DNA of 64,000 bases from the NCBI RefSeq assembly GCF_006540305.1, contig NZ_BJOR01000001.1, positions 2,976,001 through 3,040,000 of the forward strand. Direction: 5' to 3'. This stretch comes from Streptomyces sp. 6-11-2. GTDB lineage: Bacteria > Actinomycetota > Actinomycetes > Streptomycetales > Streptomycetaceae. The first letter of the stretch is position 1; every line of letters starts with the position of its first letter. Shown in pieces: positions 33,715 to 42,744 of this stretch. A model generated the notes under the pieces. It was not told the DNA's origin. It saw only the letters and a list, made by a program, of their open reading frames with translations, and made no database searches. The position numbers and the translations under genes are program-made.

Positions 33715-35027
33715 GCCGTCGCCTCCGCCGCCGCACGGGCCGCCGCCGGAAGGGCGTCGGCGATCCGCTGGAGTGCCGTCTCGTCGTGCGCGGTGGAGAC
33801 GAACCAGGACTCGAAGGACGAGGGCGGCAGGTAGACGCCGTTCGCCAGCATCGCGTGGAAGAACGCGGTGAAGCGGTACGACTCCTGCGCCTTGGCGTCC
33901 TCGTAGTCGCGCACCGGGCGGTCCGTGAAGAACACGGAGAACATGTTGGAGGCGTTCTGCAGGGTGTGCGCCACGCCCTCCTTGGTCAGCGCCTCGGAGA
34001 CCATGGCCTGGATCTGCTGCGAGACGGAGTCGACCTTGGTGTACGCCGCGTCGTCGAGCAGGCGAAGCTGGGCGAGCCCGGCGGCGGTGGCGATGGGGTT
34101 CCCGGAGAGGGTGCCGGCCTGGTAGACGGGCCCGGCGGGGGCGAGGTGCGCCATGACGTCGGCGCGTCCGCCGAACGCGGCGGCCGGGAATCCGCCGCCC
34201 ATCACCTTTCCGAAGGTCATCAGGTCGGGCTCGACCCCGTCGACGCCGTACCACCCGGCCCGGCTGGTGCGGAAGCCCGTCATGACCTCGTCGGAGATGT
34301 ACAGGGCGCCGTTCTCGCCGCAGAGGTCCTTGAGTCCCTGGTTGAACCCGGGCAGCGGCGGCACCACGCCCATGTTGCCCGGCGAGGCCTCGGTGATCAC
34401 ACAGGCGATCTCGCCCGGGTGCGCGGCGAAGGCGGCGCGCACGGCGTCGAGGTCGTTGTACGGCAGCACGATCGTGTCGCCGGCCTGGGCGCCGGTGACG
34501 CCGGGGGTGTCGGGCAGGGCGAAGGTGGCGACCCCCGACCCGGCCGCGGCGAGGAGGGAGTCGACGTGCCCGTGGTAGCACCCGGCGAACTTGATCACCT
34601 TGGACCGCCGGGTGAAGCCGCGGGCGAGCCGGATCGCGGACATGGTGGCCTCGGTGCCGCTGGAGACCAGCCGCACCCGCTCCAGCGGGCCGACCCGGTT
34701 CACCATCTCCTCGGCGAGGGCGACCTCGCCCTCACCGGGCGTCCCGAAGGACGTGCCGTGCGCGACCGCCTCCTGCACGGCGGCGATCACCTCGGGGTGC
34801 GCGTGCCCGAGGATCATCGGACCCCAGGAGCACACGAGGTCGACGTACTCCCGCCCGTCGGCGTCCTTCAGGTACGGACCGCTGCCGGAGACCATGAACC
34901 GGGGCGTGCCGCCCACGGCGCGGAAGGCGCGCACCGGCGAGTTCACGCCGCCGGGCGTGACGGCCGCCGCACGGTCGAACAGCGCCTGCGAGACAGGGGC
35001 TTCGTAGGGATATGGCAGTTCGCTCAT
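33711..35027 (-). CDS. hemL: Glutamate-1-semialdehyde 2,1-aminomutase
   Basis: 438 aa from ATG 35027, full length. [20 protein letters not shown] is the typical start region; PLP-binding features include [34 protein letters not shown] and the Schiff-base lysine in [11 protein letters not shown] (about residue 273). It converts glutamate-1-semialdehyde to 5-aminolevulinate in the C5 route of tetrapyrrole synthesis, so it supplies heme for the cytochrome c system encoded nearby. It is cotranscribed with the phosphatase gene. Confidence 0.95.
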   Translation of the reverse strand: MSELPYPYEAPVSQALFDRAAAVTPGGVNSPVRAFRAVGGTPRFMVSGSGPYLKDADGREYVDLVCSWGPMILGHAHPEVIAAVQEAVAHGTSFGTPGEGEVALAEEMVNRVGPLERVRLVSSGTEATMSAIRLARGFTRRSKVIKFAGCYHGHVDSLLAAAGSGVATFALPDTPGVTGAQAGDTIVLPYNDLDAVRAAFAAHPGEIACVITEASPGNMGVVPPLPGFNQGLKDLCGENGALYISDEVMTGFRTSRAGWYGVDGVEPDLMTFGKVMGGGFPAAAFGGRADVMAHLAPAGPVYQAGTLSGNPIATAAGLAQLRLLDDAAYTKVDSVSQQIQAMVSEALTKEGVAHTLQNASNMFSVFFTDRPVRDYEDAKAQESYRFTAFFHAMLANGVYLPPSSFESWFVSTAHDETALQRIADALPAAARAAAEATA

Positions 35028-35575
35028 GACCTGCGACTTCTCCGACTTCTCGGGGGTTCTCCGAATACGGTGGGCAGTGACCTGTTCAGGGTAGGCCAGT
35101 GACGGCGGCGGGCCCGGGGCGGAGCGGCCGGGTCCGGCCGGATCCGGGTGCGCCGAGCGGCGGATTCGAGGATTCGGAGCGGCCCATCTGCGAAACTGGG
35201 CTCCGCGTACGTATGAACAAGCGAAGGGTCGTGTCGGGGACCGCCCGGATCCCGCGGGCAGAAGTTTCGGCGCACGTTTCGGCGGGCGGCCGCGGGGGAG
35301 GTCACTGACACGATGATCGGGTTGCGCGGCGGGGGCCACGCGTCCTAGAAAAGCAGTCGGGTGGAGATATGCATCGCGGTGGCGGACTGGGCGAGGGGAC
35401 TGACGGCCTGGGTCCTCGACGTGCCCGGCGGGGAAGGCACCGGCGCGACGCTGAGGAAGCGAGCGAAGCCCGCCAGGCACGGGATGTACCGAGTGAGTCC
35501 GAGCGGACCGACCGGCGAGGCGAGGGCCGGTCCGAGCTGCTGGGAGCAGGGAGCAGGAATGGTGGTCGGGTGGGG
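35028..35575. other. Divergent intergenic region hemL / conserved gene
   Basis: About 550 bp between divergent starts. It should contain the hemL promoter near 35028-35110 (TACCCT on the minus strand is a possible -10) and the promoter of the plus-strand gene. The plus frame is open from 35369 but reads as Arg/Gly/Glu-rich noise before 35576. I found no tRNA or other RNA gene. Confidence 0.5.
35320..35349 (+). promoter_or_regulatory. Candidate promoter for the gene at 35576
   Basis: TTGCGC (35320-35325) and TAGAAA (35344-35349) are spaced 18 bp on the plus strand, in the only AT-richer patch of this region. The leader would be about 220 nt. Confidence 0.3.
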
Positions 35576-36007
35576 GTGACGTACAAGTACTTCGGCGCGC
35601 CCGACGGCGCGACGGCGGCCCGCGTCCCGATCTCGATGCGCCCCGAGGAACTCGGCGGCGACGAGCTCGGCATGGGCGGCATGTTCACCAAGATCAAGCC
35701 GGAGACGATGGCCGCCATGGTGCTGACCGGCATCGAGGGCGTGCCCCTGCACAAGGTGCCGCCGCTCGAGCTGGTCGTCCTGCACCCCGACTACGCGGTG
35801 GTGAAACTCCCGACGACCGCGGTCGACCCCCTGCGCGACATCGGCGAGGAAGCGGTCGGCGCGGCCGCCTTCATCTGGTCCACGGTCCCGGACCGCGGCG
35901 GTCCGCGGGACGCGTTCAACGTGTACCAGCTGCTGCACGAGTGGCAGGACTTCAGCCACCGGCTGCATGAGGCGGGGCATCAGCCCTACTGCCTTGTGTG
36001 GCCCTGA
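35576..36007 (+). CDS. Conserved hypothetical protein
   Basis: 143 aa from GTG 35576 ([20 protein letters not shown]). The sequence is even and well structured ([60 protein letters not shown]) with no signal peptide or membrane segment, and I remember near-identical proteins across Streptomyces. No enzymatic motif is recognisable. A strong hairpin terminator follows at 36058-36114, so it is monocistronic. Longer upstream starts would add low-complexity sequence and are unlikely. Confidence 0.8.
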   Translation: MTYKYFGAPDGATAARVPISMRPEELGGDELGMGGMFTKIKPETMAAMVLTGIEGVPLHKVPPLELVVLHPDYAVVKLPTTAVDPLRDIGEEAVGAAAFIWSTVPDRGGPRDAFNVYQLLHEWQDFSHRLHEAGHQPYCLVWP

Positions 36008-36057
36008 GCCGGGGTTTCGCAGGGCTCGGGCGGACGCGTCCGGAGGGTACGCATGCG

Positions 36058-36114
36058 ATCGGCGCGCGCAGCCGCGACCGGTCGCCCGGTCCGGACGCGG
36101 CTGCGCGCGCCGAT
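36058..36114 (+). terminator. Perfect 19-bp hairpin
   Basis: Positions 36058-36076 (ATCGGCGCGCGCAGCCGCG) are the exact reverse complement of 36096-36114, with a 19-nt loop. It lies 50 nt after the stop of the conserved gene. There is no U-tract, which is common for streptomycete terminators. Confidence 0.7.
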
Positions 36115-36137
36115 GCCGTACTAAGTACTCCGCACTA

Positions 36138-36360
36138 GTGCTGTGGCCGGGAAGGTTTGCCGGGAAGCTCGCGGCGTCCGGTGCCGGGGGCACCTCCCAC
36201 GCCCTTCAGGCAGTGGGGGAGCCTCGCAAGGCGGAGCATCACCCGCGTACTGGATGTACTCGGGTGATGCGACAACGCGGCGTGGGGGTACCCCCGGCCG
36301 AAGGCTGGGGGAGTGCCGTGCCGGCCGTCGCGAGCCGGTGAACCTTTCCGGTCACAGCAC
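36138..36360. mobile_element. MITE-like element of 223 bp with TA flanks
   Basis: Terminal inverted repeats of about 27 bp (left GTGCTGTGGCCGGGAAGGTT; right end, reversed, GTGCTGTGACCGGAAAGGTT) are flanked by TA at 36136-36137 and 36361-36362. There is no coding sequence inside; the interior carries two GC-rich hairpins. TA flanks suggest mobilisation by an IS630/mariner-type transposase, none of which is in the window. Its right end supplies the stop codon of the DEAD-box gene. Confidence 0.7.
36283..36313 (-). repeat. Short hairpin repeat, copy B (inside the MITE-like element)
   Basis: On the minus strand it begins CTCCCCCAGCCTTCGG and ends GGTACCCCCA; it matches copy A at 20718-20748 at 27 of 31 positions. 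Two of the four differences compensate each other in the stem. Confidence 0.6.
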
Positions 36361-38135
36361 TAGGTGGCGGAGCCACGACGGTCGGAGCCGCGTCCGCCCG
36401 CGCCGGAAGAGCCACGGCCGCCCGTGCTGGAGGAGCCGCGTGTGGCTCCTCCGGGCGCCGGGCGGCGGCCCGGGACACGGGCTGAGTTGCCGGAGGCGGA
36501 GCCGGTCGCGGACCGGCGGTCGGAACCGCGGCCGCCCGTGCCGGCGGCACCGCCCTTGGCCCCGCCGGATCCCGACCGGCCGGCGGCACCGGCCCCGCCT
36601 GATCCCGCTCGGCGGGCGGAACCGCGGCCGCCGGAGGCGGAGGTGCCGGCAGCCGTACCGGCCGCTGCCGCCCCGGCCGGGGCACGGCGGTTGCGGGCGC
36701 CCGGGTCGGTGGCGGCGCCGGTCACCGGGCCGGTTCCGCCGCTGTTGCGGCGTCGGCGGCCGGAGCGCCGGCCGGGCTCGGTGCCGGTCTTGCGGGCCGG
36801 GCGGGACGCCGTCGGTGGCGTGGGCTGGGGTACCTCGATGGTGACGGCCACCCCGGAGGGCTCGCGGGCTCCGGTGAGGGTGGCGAGTTCCTCGTCGTTC
36901 GACTTGACGCTCGCCGTCCGGGGACGGATGCCCGCGTCCGACATGAGCCGGGTGACGTCCCGCCTCTGGTCGGGCAGGACCAGCGTGACCACGCTGCCGG
37001 AGCCGCCGGCGCGAGCCGTGCGGCCGCCCCGGTGGAGGTAGTCCTTGTGGTCGGTGGGGGGATCGACGTTCACCACGAGGTCGAGGTCGTCGACGTGTAT
37101 GCCCCGGGCCGCGACGTTCGTCGCCACCAACGCGGTGACCTGGCCGTTCTTGAACTGTTCCAGGGTGCGGTTGCGCTGCGGCTGGGAGCGGCCCCCGTGC
37201 AGTGCCGCCGCGCGGACACCGACGGCGAGGAGACGCTTGGCGAGCCGGTCTGCGGACCTCTTGGTGTCGAGGAAGAGGATGACGCGGCCGTCACGCGCCG
37301 CGATGCGCGTGGTGACCGCCTTCTTGTCGGTCTCGTCCTGGACGTGGAGCACATGGTGCTCCATGGTGGTCACCGCTCCCGCGGACGGGTCCACGGAGTG
37401 CACCACCGGGTCGGTCAGGAACCGCTGCACCAGGCGGTCGATGTTGCGGTCCAGGGTGGCCGAGAAGAGCATGCGCTGTCCGTCGGGCCGCACCTGCTGG
37501 ATCAGCTTGGTGATCTGCGGCAGGAAGCCCATGTCGGTCATCTGGTCGGCTTCGTCCAGCACCGTGATGCGTACGCCGTCGAGCACGCAGTCCCCGCGTT
37601 CCACGAGGTCGTTGAGCCTGCCGGGAGTCGCCACGAGTACCTCGGCGCCGCGCCGGAGCGCACCGGCCTGCTTGGTGATGGACAGCCCGCCGACCACCGT
37701 GGCCAGCCGGAGGTTCACCGCCGTCGCGTACGGGGTCAGCGCGTCCGCCACCTGCTGGGCGAGTTCACGGGTGGGCACCAGCACGAGGGCGAGGGGCGCC
37801 TTGGGCTCCGCGCGCAGTCCGGCCGTGCGGGCCAGGAGCGCCAGCCCGAACGCGAGGGTCTTGCCGGAGCCGGTACGACCCCGTCCCAGCAGGTCACGAC
37901 CGGCGAGGGAGTTCGGGAGCGTGGCGGCCTGGATGGGGAAGGGCGCGGTCACGCCCTGCGCGGTGAGGGTGTTCAGCAGCCCCGCGGGCATGTCCAGACC
38001 GGCGAAGTCCTCAACGGGGGGAAGAGCGGGCGTCGTACTTTCCGGCAGCCGGAATTCCCTCGGCGACGACGGCGACGAGGACGACGGGCGGGACGAGGCG
38101 CGCCGGTTGTTCGGCTTCTGGGGTCTGCGGGACAT
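36360..38135 (-). CDS. DEAD-box RNA helicase with low-complexity basic tail
   Basis: 591 aa from ATG 38135. The core runs from about residue 40 to 400: Q-motif PFPIQ, GRTGSGKT (about 86), PTRELAQQ, TPGR, DEADQM (about 193), SATLD, then the helicase-C motifs ALHGGRSQPQRNR, ATNVAARGIHVDDLD and HRGGRTARAGGSG. The last 150 residues are Gly/Arg/Ser/Ala repeats of the RGG type, likely an RNA-binding disordered tail. Transcribed upstream of a cold-shock gene, it fits an RNA-unfolding role. The TAG stop is formed by the TA flank and first base of the MITE-like element, so the tail may once have been longer. Confidence 0.9.
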   Translation of the reverse strand: MSRRPQKPNNRRASSRPSSSSPSSPREFRLPESTTPALPPVEDFAGLDMPAGLLNTLTAQGVTAPFPIQAATLPNSLAGRDLLGRGRTGSGKTLAFGLALLARTAGLRAEPKAPLALVLVPTRELAQQVADALTPYATAVNLRLATVVGGLSITKQAGALRRGAEVLVATPGRLNDLVERGDCVLDGVRITVLDEADQMTDMGFLPQITKLIQQVRPDGQRMLFSATLDRNIDRLVQRFLTDPVVHSVDPSAGAVTTMEHHVLHVQDETDKKAVTTRIAARDGRVILFLDTKRSADRLAKRLLAVGVRAAALHGGRSQPQRNRTLEQFKNGQVTALVATNVAARGIHVDDLDLVVNVDPPTDHKDYLHRGGRTARAGGSGSVVTLVLPDQRRDVTRLMSDAGIRPRTASVKSNDEELATLTGAREPSGVAVTIEVPQPTPPTASRPARKTGTEPGRRSGRRRRNSGGTGPVTGAATDPGARNRRAPAGAAAAGTAAGTSASGGRGSARRAGSGGAGAAGRSGSGGAKGGAAGTGGRGSDRRSATGSASGNSARVPGRRPAPGGATRGSSSTGGRGSSGAGGRGSDRRGSAT

Positions 38136-38170
38136 GCGGTGGGTGGTCTGCCTTCCTCGAAACAGCACAA

Positions 38171-38205
38171 ACCGGGGTCCGCACCATGTCGGTGCCGACC
38201 CCGGT
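38171..38205 (-). terminator. Terminator of the second cold-shock gene
   Basis: ACCGGGGTC (38171-38179) pairs with GACCCCGGT (38197-38205), with an inner GCACC/GGTGC stem and one mismatch. On the minus strand TTTGTGCTGTTT follows. Confidence 0.7.
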
Positions 38206-38226
38206 GAGCAGATACGCGCCCGGCGA

Positions 38227-38430
38227 TCAGGCGGGGACGATGTTCTCCGCCTGCGGGCCCTTCTGGCCCTGCGTGACGTCGAAGGAGACCCGCTGGCCCT
38301 CCTGGAGCTCACGGAAGCCCTGGGTCGCGATGTTCGAGTAGTGGGCGAAGACGTCGGGGCCGCCGCCGTCCTGCTGGATGAAGCCGAAACCCTTTTCGGC
38401 GTTGAACCACTTCACGGTTCCCTGTGCCAT
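38227..38430 (-). CDS. Cold-shock protein (CspA family)
   Basis: 67 aa from ATG 38430, with AGAAGGAG about 7 nt upstream. RNP1 KGFGFI and RNP2 VFAHYS are present in [20 protein letters not shown] and after. It differs from the first cold-shock protein at about a third of positions, including Ala for Val in RNP2. It is an RNA chaperone, and a DEAD-box helicase gene follows on the same strand after the terminator. An AT-rich leader precedes it. Confidence 0.95.
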   Translation of the reverse strand: MAQGTVKWFNAEKGFGFIQQDGGGPDVFAHYSNIATQGFRELQEGQRVSFDVTQGQKGPQAENIVPA

Positions 38431-38827
38431 GACTTTCTCCTTCTGTAGGCAGAGGCCCCATCCGGAGATGCCGGAAAACAAATAATGCGCCTGTAGGAGA
38501 AACATTCCCGTCAGGCGCACATAGGTTCATGGGTACCACAACTGCAACGCCAAAACCCTAGCACAGTCCGGCGGACCCGTGCCGGATGGGCGAGCGCGCC
38601 ATGGGAGTGCCGGGGTGTGATGCGGGCAGGAGACGGTTGACGGATCCGGGTGTGCGCCCCCTTGTGACGCCGCGCGCCCGCCCGTGAACCGATGATTCGC
38701 CCAAGGCGCAACCGGTAAAGCTCCGGGATACGCATGACCCGTGTACCGGGCGCATGCGCTTCGTACGCTGGTTCACAGGTGGGCGCCGTCCGGTACGACG
38801 GCCGCACGCGGGGGAAGGGACGGGGCA
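38431..38827. other. Divergent intergenic region: cold-shock leader and conflict-island upstream region
   Basis: A 397-bp region. The part up to about 38560 is AT-rich for this genome and forms the leader and promoter of the cold-shock gene, including a hairpin with arms GCGCCTG and CAGGCGC. The rest must hold the promoter of the protease-VMAP-MoxR operon starting at 38828; I could not identify its boxes. Confidence 0.5.
38518..38547 (-). promoter_or_regulatory. Candidate promoter of the second cold-shock gene
   Basis: On the minus strand TTGCAG (38547-38542) and TATGTG (38523-38518) are 18 bp apart. The -35 and the following TTG-T-GG bases resemble the candidate promoter of the first cold-shock gene. 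Confidence 0.45.
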
Positions 38828-39832
38828 GTGGTCAACGGGGAGATGACGGGCGCGTCGCCCTTGGGACGGGTACGCGTTCTGTCGGCGCGCGGGTCCGTGC
38901 ACGGGGCCGGGGTTCTGGTACGGCCGGGCACCGTGCTGACCTGCGCGCACGTGGTGACGTCGGCCCTCGGGGCGGCCGGCGGGCAAGCCGGGGGCGTGCC
39001 TCGGGGGTCCGTCGTCGTGGACGTTCCGGGGCGGCCGGACGCCGAGGCCGGCGAGGCCACCGTCGTGCCGGACGGATGGTTTCCCGGTCCGCTGGCCGGC
39101 GGGTCGGACGGGGATCTCGCCGTCCTGAGCACGGACTGGTCGCCACCCGCCCACGTGCTTCCGGCGCGGCTCGGCCCGTGCGGGGAGCCCGACCGGCGCG
39201 AGGTCGGCGTGTACGGCCACCCGGCCGGGGCGCCCGACGGCCTGTGGTCCTTAGCCCGTCTGACCGGGCGCGGCGGGCCGCACCGGGACTGGATCCAGCT
39301 GGAGGGACTCGGCACGACGGGCGTCCCGGTGGAACGCGGGTTCAGCGGAGCCGGCGTATGGGATCCGGCGGCGCGGCGGGTCGTCGGCCTGGTCACCGCC
39401 GCCTACACCGACCGGCAGGCCAAGGTGGCCTGGATGCTCCCGCTGGAGTCGGCGGCCCGCCTGTGGCCGGCGATCGCCCCGGCCCTCGTGCCGCCCCGGT
39501 CGCCCGCGCCGCGGAGGTCCCCCGAACCGCCGTCCGACAAGAGCCAGTTCGCCCTGGCCGACGCCCTGCTGAACGTGCCTCAGGTCGAGGACGACGACGC
39601 GGCGGCGCTGCGCCGCCTGCTGCCGGCCCCCATCCGCCGCGCCGTCCGCACCAGCCCGCGCCCCCGGCTCCAGCTCTTCTACGTCGTCCAGGCCTGCGCC
39701 GACCACCGCGACGGCAGGCAGGCCCTGGTCGACGCCCTGCGGCTGCTGGACGGCGACTCGGCGCCCGCGGGTGCCGTGCTGGAACTCATCGACGAACTGT
39801 GGCCCACCACCGCGGGGGGTGAGGCTCCGTGA
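38828..39832 (+). CDS. Trypsin-like serine protease with effector-associated domain (EAD2-type)
   Basis: 334 aa from GTG 38828 (VVNGEMTGASPLGRVRVLSA); ATG 38843 is an alternative with poor spacing. Residues about 10-215 are a trypsin fold: GAGVLVRPGTVLTCAHVVTS gives the catalytic His, SDGDLAVL the Asp, and ERGFSGAGVWDPA the Ser (GFSGAGV). There is no signal peptide, so it acts in the cytoplasm. Residues about 240-330 (FALADALLNVPQVEDDDAAA, LQLFYVVQACADHRDGRQAL) look like an effector-associated adaptor domain known from NTP-dependent conflict systems. A TTA codon lies at 39251-39253. The gene overlaps the VMAP gene by GTGA. In such systems the protease is the likely effector. Confidence 0.85.
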   Translation: MVNGEMTGASPLGRVRVLSARGSVHGAGVLVRPGTVLTCAHVVTSALGAAGGQAGGVPRGSVVVDVPGRPDAEAGEATVVPDGWFPGPLAGGSDGDLAVLSTDWSPPAHVLPARLGPCGEPDRREVGVYGHPAGAPDGLWSLARLTGRGGPHRDWIQLEGLGTTGVPVERGFSGAGVWDPAARRVVGLVTAAYTDRQAKVAWMLPLESAARLWPAIAPALVPPRSPAPRRSPEPPSDKSQFALADALLNVPQVEDDDAAALRRLLPAPIRRAVRTSPRPRLQLFYVVQACADHRDGRQALVDALRLLDGDSAPAGAVLELIDELWPTTAGGEAP

Positions 39833-41475
39833 CGCTCGCCCAGGGGGCCTGGGGGCCGCCCAAAGTGCTGCTCGACGCGCTGGACGCCGTCCCGTGCTTC
39901 GAGGAGTCCGGACTGCTGCAGGAGTGCGCCCGCCAGGTGGGCCGCGCGCTGGGGGTCACGATCGCCCTGCCCGACAGCAGCCGGCGGCGGTTCTCGCTGC
40001 TGATCCTGCTCAGGGAGGTGATGCCGTATCCGGACGGCATCCAGGTGCTGGGCAGCGTGGTCTCGACGCTGGAGGGCGAGACCCGGCACATGGGCCGGGT
40101 GCGCACCGCCATCGCGCTCGCGGAGGTGCCGCTCTTCCCGCCGCAGAGCTGGGAACGGCTGATGTCCCTGCTCAGCGGTCTGGAGGTGCTGGACGTCCCG
40201 GGCATCTTCCGGGAGGCCCTGGGGCGCCCGGATCCGCTGCCGGTCCACTGCGCGGAGCCGTGGTCGGCGGTGCTGCACGCGGCGACGTTCAACGCCCGCC
40301 CCGGCGAACCGCTGCCCTGCGTCCTGCTGGTCGAGCACCTCGCGCACTACGCCAAGGGCCAACAGCAGCACGACCTGTTCGAGTGGGTGGAGGAGCACCT
40401 GATCCGCCCCGACATGTATCCCGGTGCGCCGGCCGCGCACCCGGTCGGGGCCGGCGCGCAGACCACGGCCGCCTCCGCCGCCCCGGCCAGGGCGAGTGCC
40501 GCCGCGGTGCCCGTAGCCGCCCGGGTCGGCGGCGATCTGCCGGCCGGCGCGGGCAGCTCCCCCGTGGCCACGGACGTGACCACCCGCCCCGCCCGCGTGC
40601 CGGCCGCCGCCTCCGTCCCGCTGCCGGAGGACGACGCCGCGGACGCCGTCTGGGCGCCCGGCGCCTGCCTGCTGGTCCGGCTGCGCCCCCTGCCCGACCC
40701 CGATCACAGCGAGGAGCGGCTCCTGTCGTACTGGTGGCAGATCGACGGACCGGAGCCGTACCCGGTGCGCGGCGGGGACGTGCGCGTCGATCTGGCCGAT
40801 CTGCCCGAGCGGGTGAAGACGCTGGTGGAGGAGGCGGAGACGGGCTGGGCCTACTTCTGGAAGGAGGACCTGACCCTGGAGTTCCTGCTGCCCAGGGACC
40901 TGCTGGACCTGCCGGTCGAGAGATGGGCGAAACAGGGCTTCCACGGCGCGGACGGCGCCCTCGGGGAGGACCACCCGGTGGTATTGCGCAGCCTCGAAAG
41001 GATGGAACGCGCGGACACGCATGGACGCTGGGCCAAACGCTGGGACGCCCTGGTGACCGCCTGCGGAGGGCCCGTGCACTGGTTCCCCGACGAGGGCCGC
41101 GCCCATCTGCTCACCGAGCCGCAGCCGGTGATGGTGGTCCTCAGCGATCCGCCCGGGGGCGGCGGCGACGGGGGCCCCGGGGTCGATGAGCTGGGTGAGT
41201 CCCTGCGGGCGGGTGTGCCGATCGTCGTCTGGGACCGGCGCGGGGGAGTCGATCCAGCCTTTCGGGACGAATTGCGGGAACTCTCCTCCCGCAAGGGCAT
41301 ACACCGACTACCCGACGCTCTCAGGTCGTTGCGCATAGAGGCCGGGGGCGAGGATCCTGCTGGGGGCGGCTCCTCTACGCTCGGTCGCCACGCAGCTTTG
41401 CTCTGGGACGACCCGTACCGCCTACCGAGCGGTCGGTCAGACGCGGCGGATTCATCCGCGCAGGGGGGAGGGTAG
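39829..41475 (+). CDS. VMAP (vWA-MoxR associated protein)
   Basis: 548 aa from GTG 39829, overlapping the previous stop. The N-terminus (PKVLLDALDAVPCFEESGLL, FSLLILLREVMPYPDGIQVL) resembles the adaptor domain at the end of the protease, which could allow homotypic binding. A middle helical part (about 85-150), an Ala/Pro-rich linker (about 205-265) and a C-terminal domain (DLLDLPVERWAKQGFHGADG, VPIVVWDRRG, SLRIEAGGEDP) match the VMAP-M and VMAP-C layout of the vWA-MoxR-VMAP ternary conflict systems. It is thought to bridge the MoxR/vWA module and the effector. Confidence 0.8.
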   Translation: MTLAQGAWGPPKVLLDALDAVPCFEESGLLQECARQVGRALGVTIALPDSSRRRFSLLILLREVMPYPDGIQVLGSVVSTLEGETRHMGRVRTAIALAEVPLFPPQSWERLMSLLSGLEVLDVPGIFREALGRPDPLPVHCAEPWSAVLHAATFNARPGEPLPCVLLVEHLAHYAKGQQQHDLFEWVEEHLIRPDMYPGAPAAHPVGAGAQTTAASAAPARASAAAVPVAARVGGDLPAGAGSSPVATDVTTRPARVPAAASVPLPEDDAADAVWAPGACLLVRLRPLPDPDHSEERLLSYWWQIDGPEPYPVRGGDVRVDLADLPERVKTLVEEAETGWAYFWKEDLTLEFLLPRDLLDLPVERWAKQGFHGADGALGEDHPVVLRSLERMERADTHGRWAKRWDALVTACGGPVHWFPDEGRAHLLTEPQPVMVVLSDPPGGGGDGGPGVDELGESLRAGVPIVVWDRRGGVDPAFRDELRELSSRKGIHRLPDALRSLRIEAGGEDPAGGGSSTLGRHAALLWDDPYRLPSGRSDAADSSAQGGG

Positions 41476-41481
41476 GACGAG

Positions 41482-42744
41482 ATGCTTCCCGAGGACGGCG
41501 CATCCGGGGGGACGCGTCCGAACGGCGACCGGGTGGCGGGGGATCCACCGCGGCCGCACGCGAACGGCACCGCGGGCCCCGTGCCCGACGGTGCGGTGCG
41601 GGGCGCCTCCGACCAACGGTGGTGGATCTACCGCGGTACGGGGCAGCCCCTGTACGACACCAGCCTCGACGAACTCCTGCCGCCCCCGCCGCCCTGGCGC
41701 CGGTTCACCGGCGGTCCCGTGGTCGACCCGCCCCCGGCGGACGACGAGGAGATCGAGCGCCGGCTGGGCCGCGTCTCGGCGTTATCCACGGGTCCCGACC
41801 AGCTCAGGCGCGAGGCCGACATGGTCAACGCGGCCCTGCTGCTGCGCCGGCCGCTGCTCGTCACCGGCCGCCCCGGCACGGGGAAGTCGTCCCTCGCCTA
41901 CCGCATCAGCCGGGAGCTGAAGCTGGGCCGCGTACTGCGCTGGCACATCACCAGCCGCACCACGCTGCGCTCCGGGCTCTACGAGTACGACGCGATCGGC
42001 CGGGTCCAGGACTCGGCGGCGTTACGCGCCGCGCACCGGCCGTACGCCACGGACGGCGCGACCGCCACGGACGGCGCGGGCCACGGCGCTCCGCAGGGCC
42101 GCACACCGGGCGAGGAAGGCCTTCCCGGGATCGGCGACTACCTCCAACTCGGCCCGCTCGGAACGGCGTTGCTGCCCTACAAGCTGCCTCGGGTGCTCCT
42201 GATCGACGAGTTGGACAAGAGCGACCAGGACCTCGCCAACGACCTGCTCGGCGTCTTCGAGGAAGGCCAGTACCCCGTCACCGAGCTGGTCCGGGCCCGG
42301 CGCCTGCACCCCAGGGTGACGGTGATGACCGACGATCCGCACCGCAGCGCCGAGATCGCCGACGGCGTCGTCAAGTGCCGGGCGTTCCCGATCGTGGTGA
42401 TCACCTCCAACGGCGAGCGCGAGTTCCCACCCGCCTTCCTCCGCCGCTGTCTGCGGCTCCGGATGCCGGACCCGGACCGTTCGCAGCTGGTCGACATGAT
42501 CACGGCCCATCTGAGGGAGGCGGCGCGGGGGTCGGCGAACTCCGCCCGGGCGGACGAGCTGGTCGACCGGTTCCTGCGCAACAGCCGGGAGCGGGGCGGC
42601 CTCGCCGTGGACCAGCTGCTCAACGCCGTGTTCCTGGCCACCTCGGGCCGTTTCCCCGGCGAGGACGAGGAGTCGCTGGAGCACCTCGTGGACGCGCTGT
42701 GGCACCGGCTCGACGGAGCGGGGGCGGAAACGAGGGCCGGATGA
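41482..42744 (+). CDS. MoxR-type AAA+ ATPase
   Basis: 420 aa from ATG 41482, with GGAGGG upstream and 6 nt after the VMAP stop. An N-terminal 110 residues carry WWIYRGTGQPLYD and a Pro-rich segment. The AAA+ core follows: Walker A TGRPGTGKS (about 131), Walker B RVLLIDELDKSDQDLANDLL, sensor 1 IVVITSNGEREFPPAF and arginine-finger RRCLRLRMPDPDR. It has two TTA codons (41782-41784 and 42022-42024), very rare in Streptomyces and read by the bldA tRNA. It should act as the NTP-driven chaperone or threshold switch of the ternary system. Confidence 0.9.
   Translation: MLPEDGASGGTRPNGDRVAGDPPRPHANGTAGPVPDGAVRGASDQRWWIYRGTGQPLYDTSLDELLPPPPPWRRFTGGPVVDPPPADDEEIERRLGRVSALSTGPDQLRREADMVNAALLLRRPLLVTGRPGTGKSSLAYRISRELKLGRVLRWHITSRTTLRSGLYEYDAIGRVQDSAALRAAHRPYATDGATATDGAGHGAPQGRTPGEEGLPGIGDYLQLGPLGTALLPYKLPRVLLIDELDKSDQDLANDLLGVFEEGQYPVTELVRARRLHPRVTVMTDDPHRSAEIADGVVKCRAFPIVVITSNGEREFPPAFLRRCLRLRMPDPDRSQLVDMITAHLREAARGSANSARADELVDRFLRNSRERGGLAVDQLLNAVFLATSGRFPGEDEESLEHLVDALWHRLDGAGAETRAG

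Noticed and set aside
35369..35575. Longer N-terminus for the conserved gene at 35576
   Set aside because: The added residues are low-complexity and no ribosome site precedes ATG 35369.
35028..35575. tRNA or small RNA gene in the hemL upstream gap
   Set aside because: I looked for cloverleaf arms and CCA-type ends and found only short GC-rich stems.
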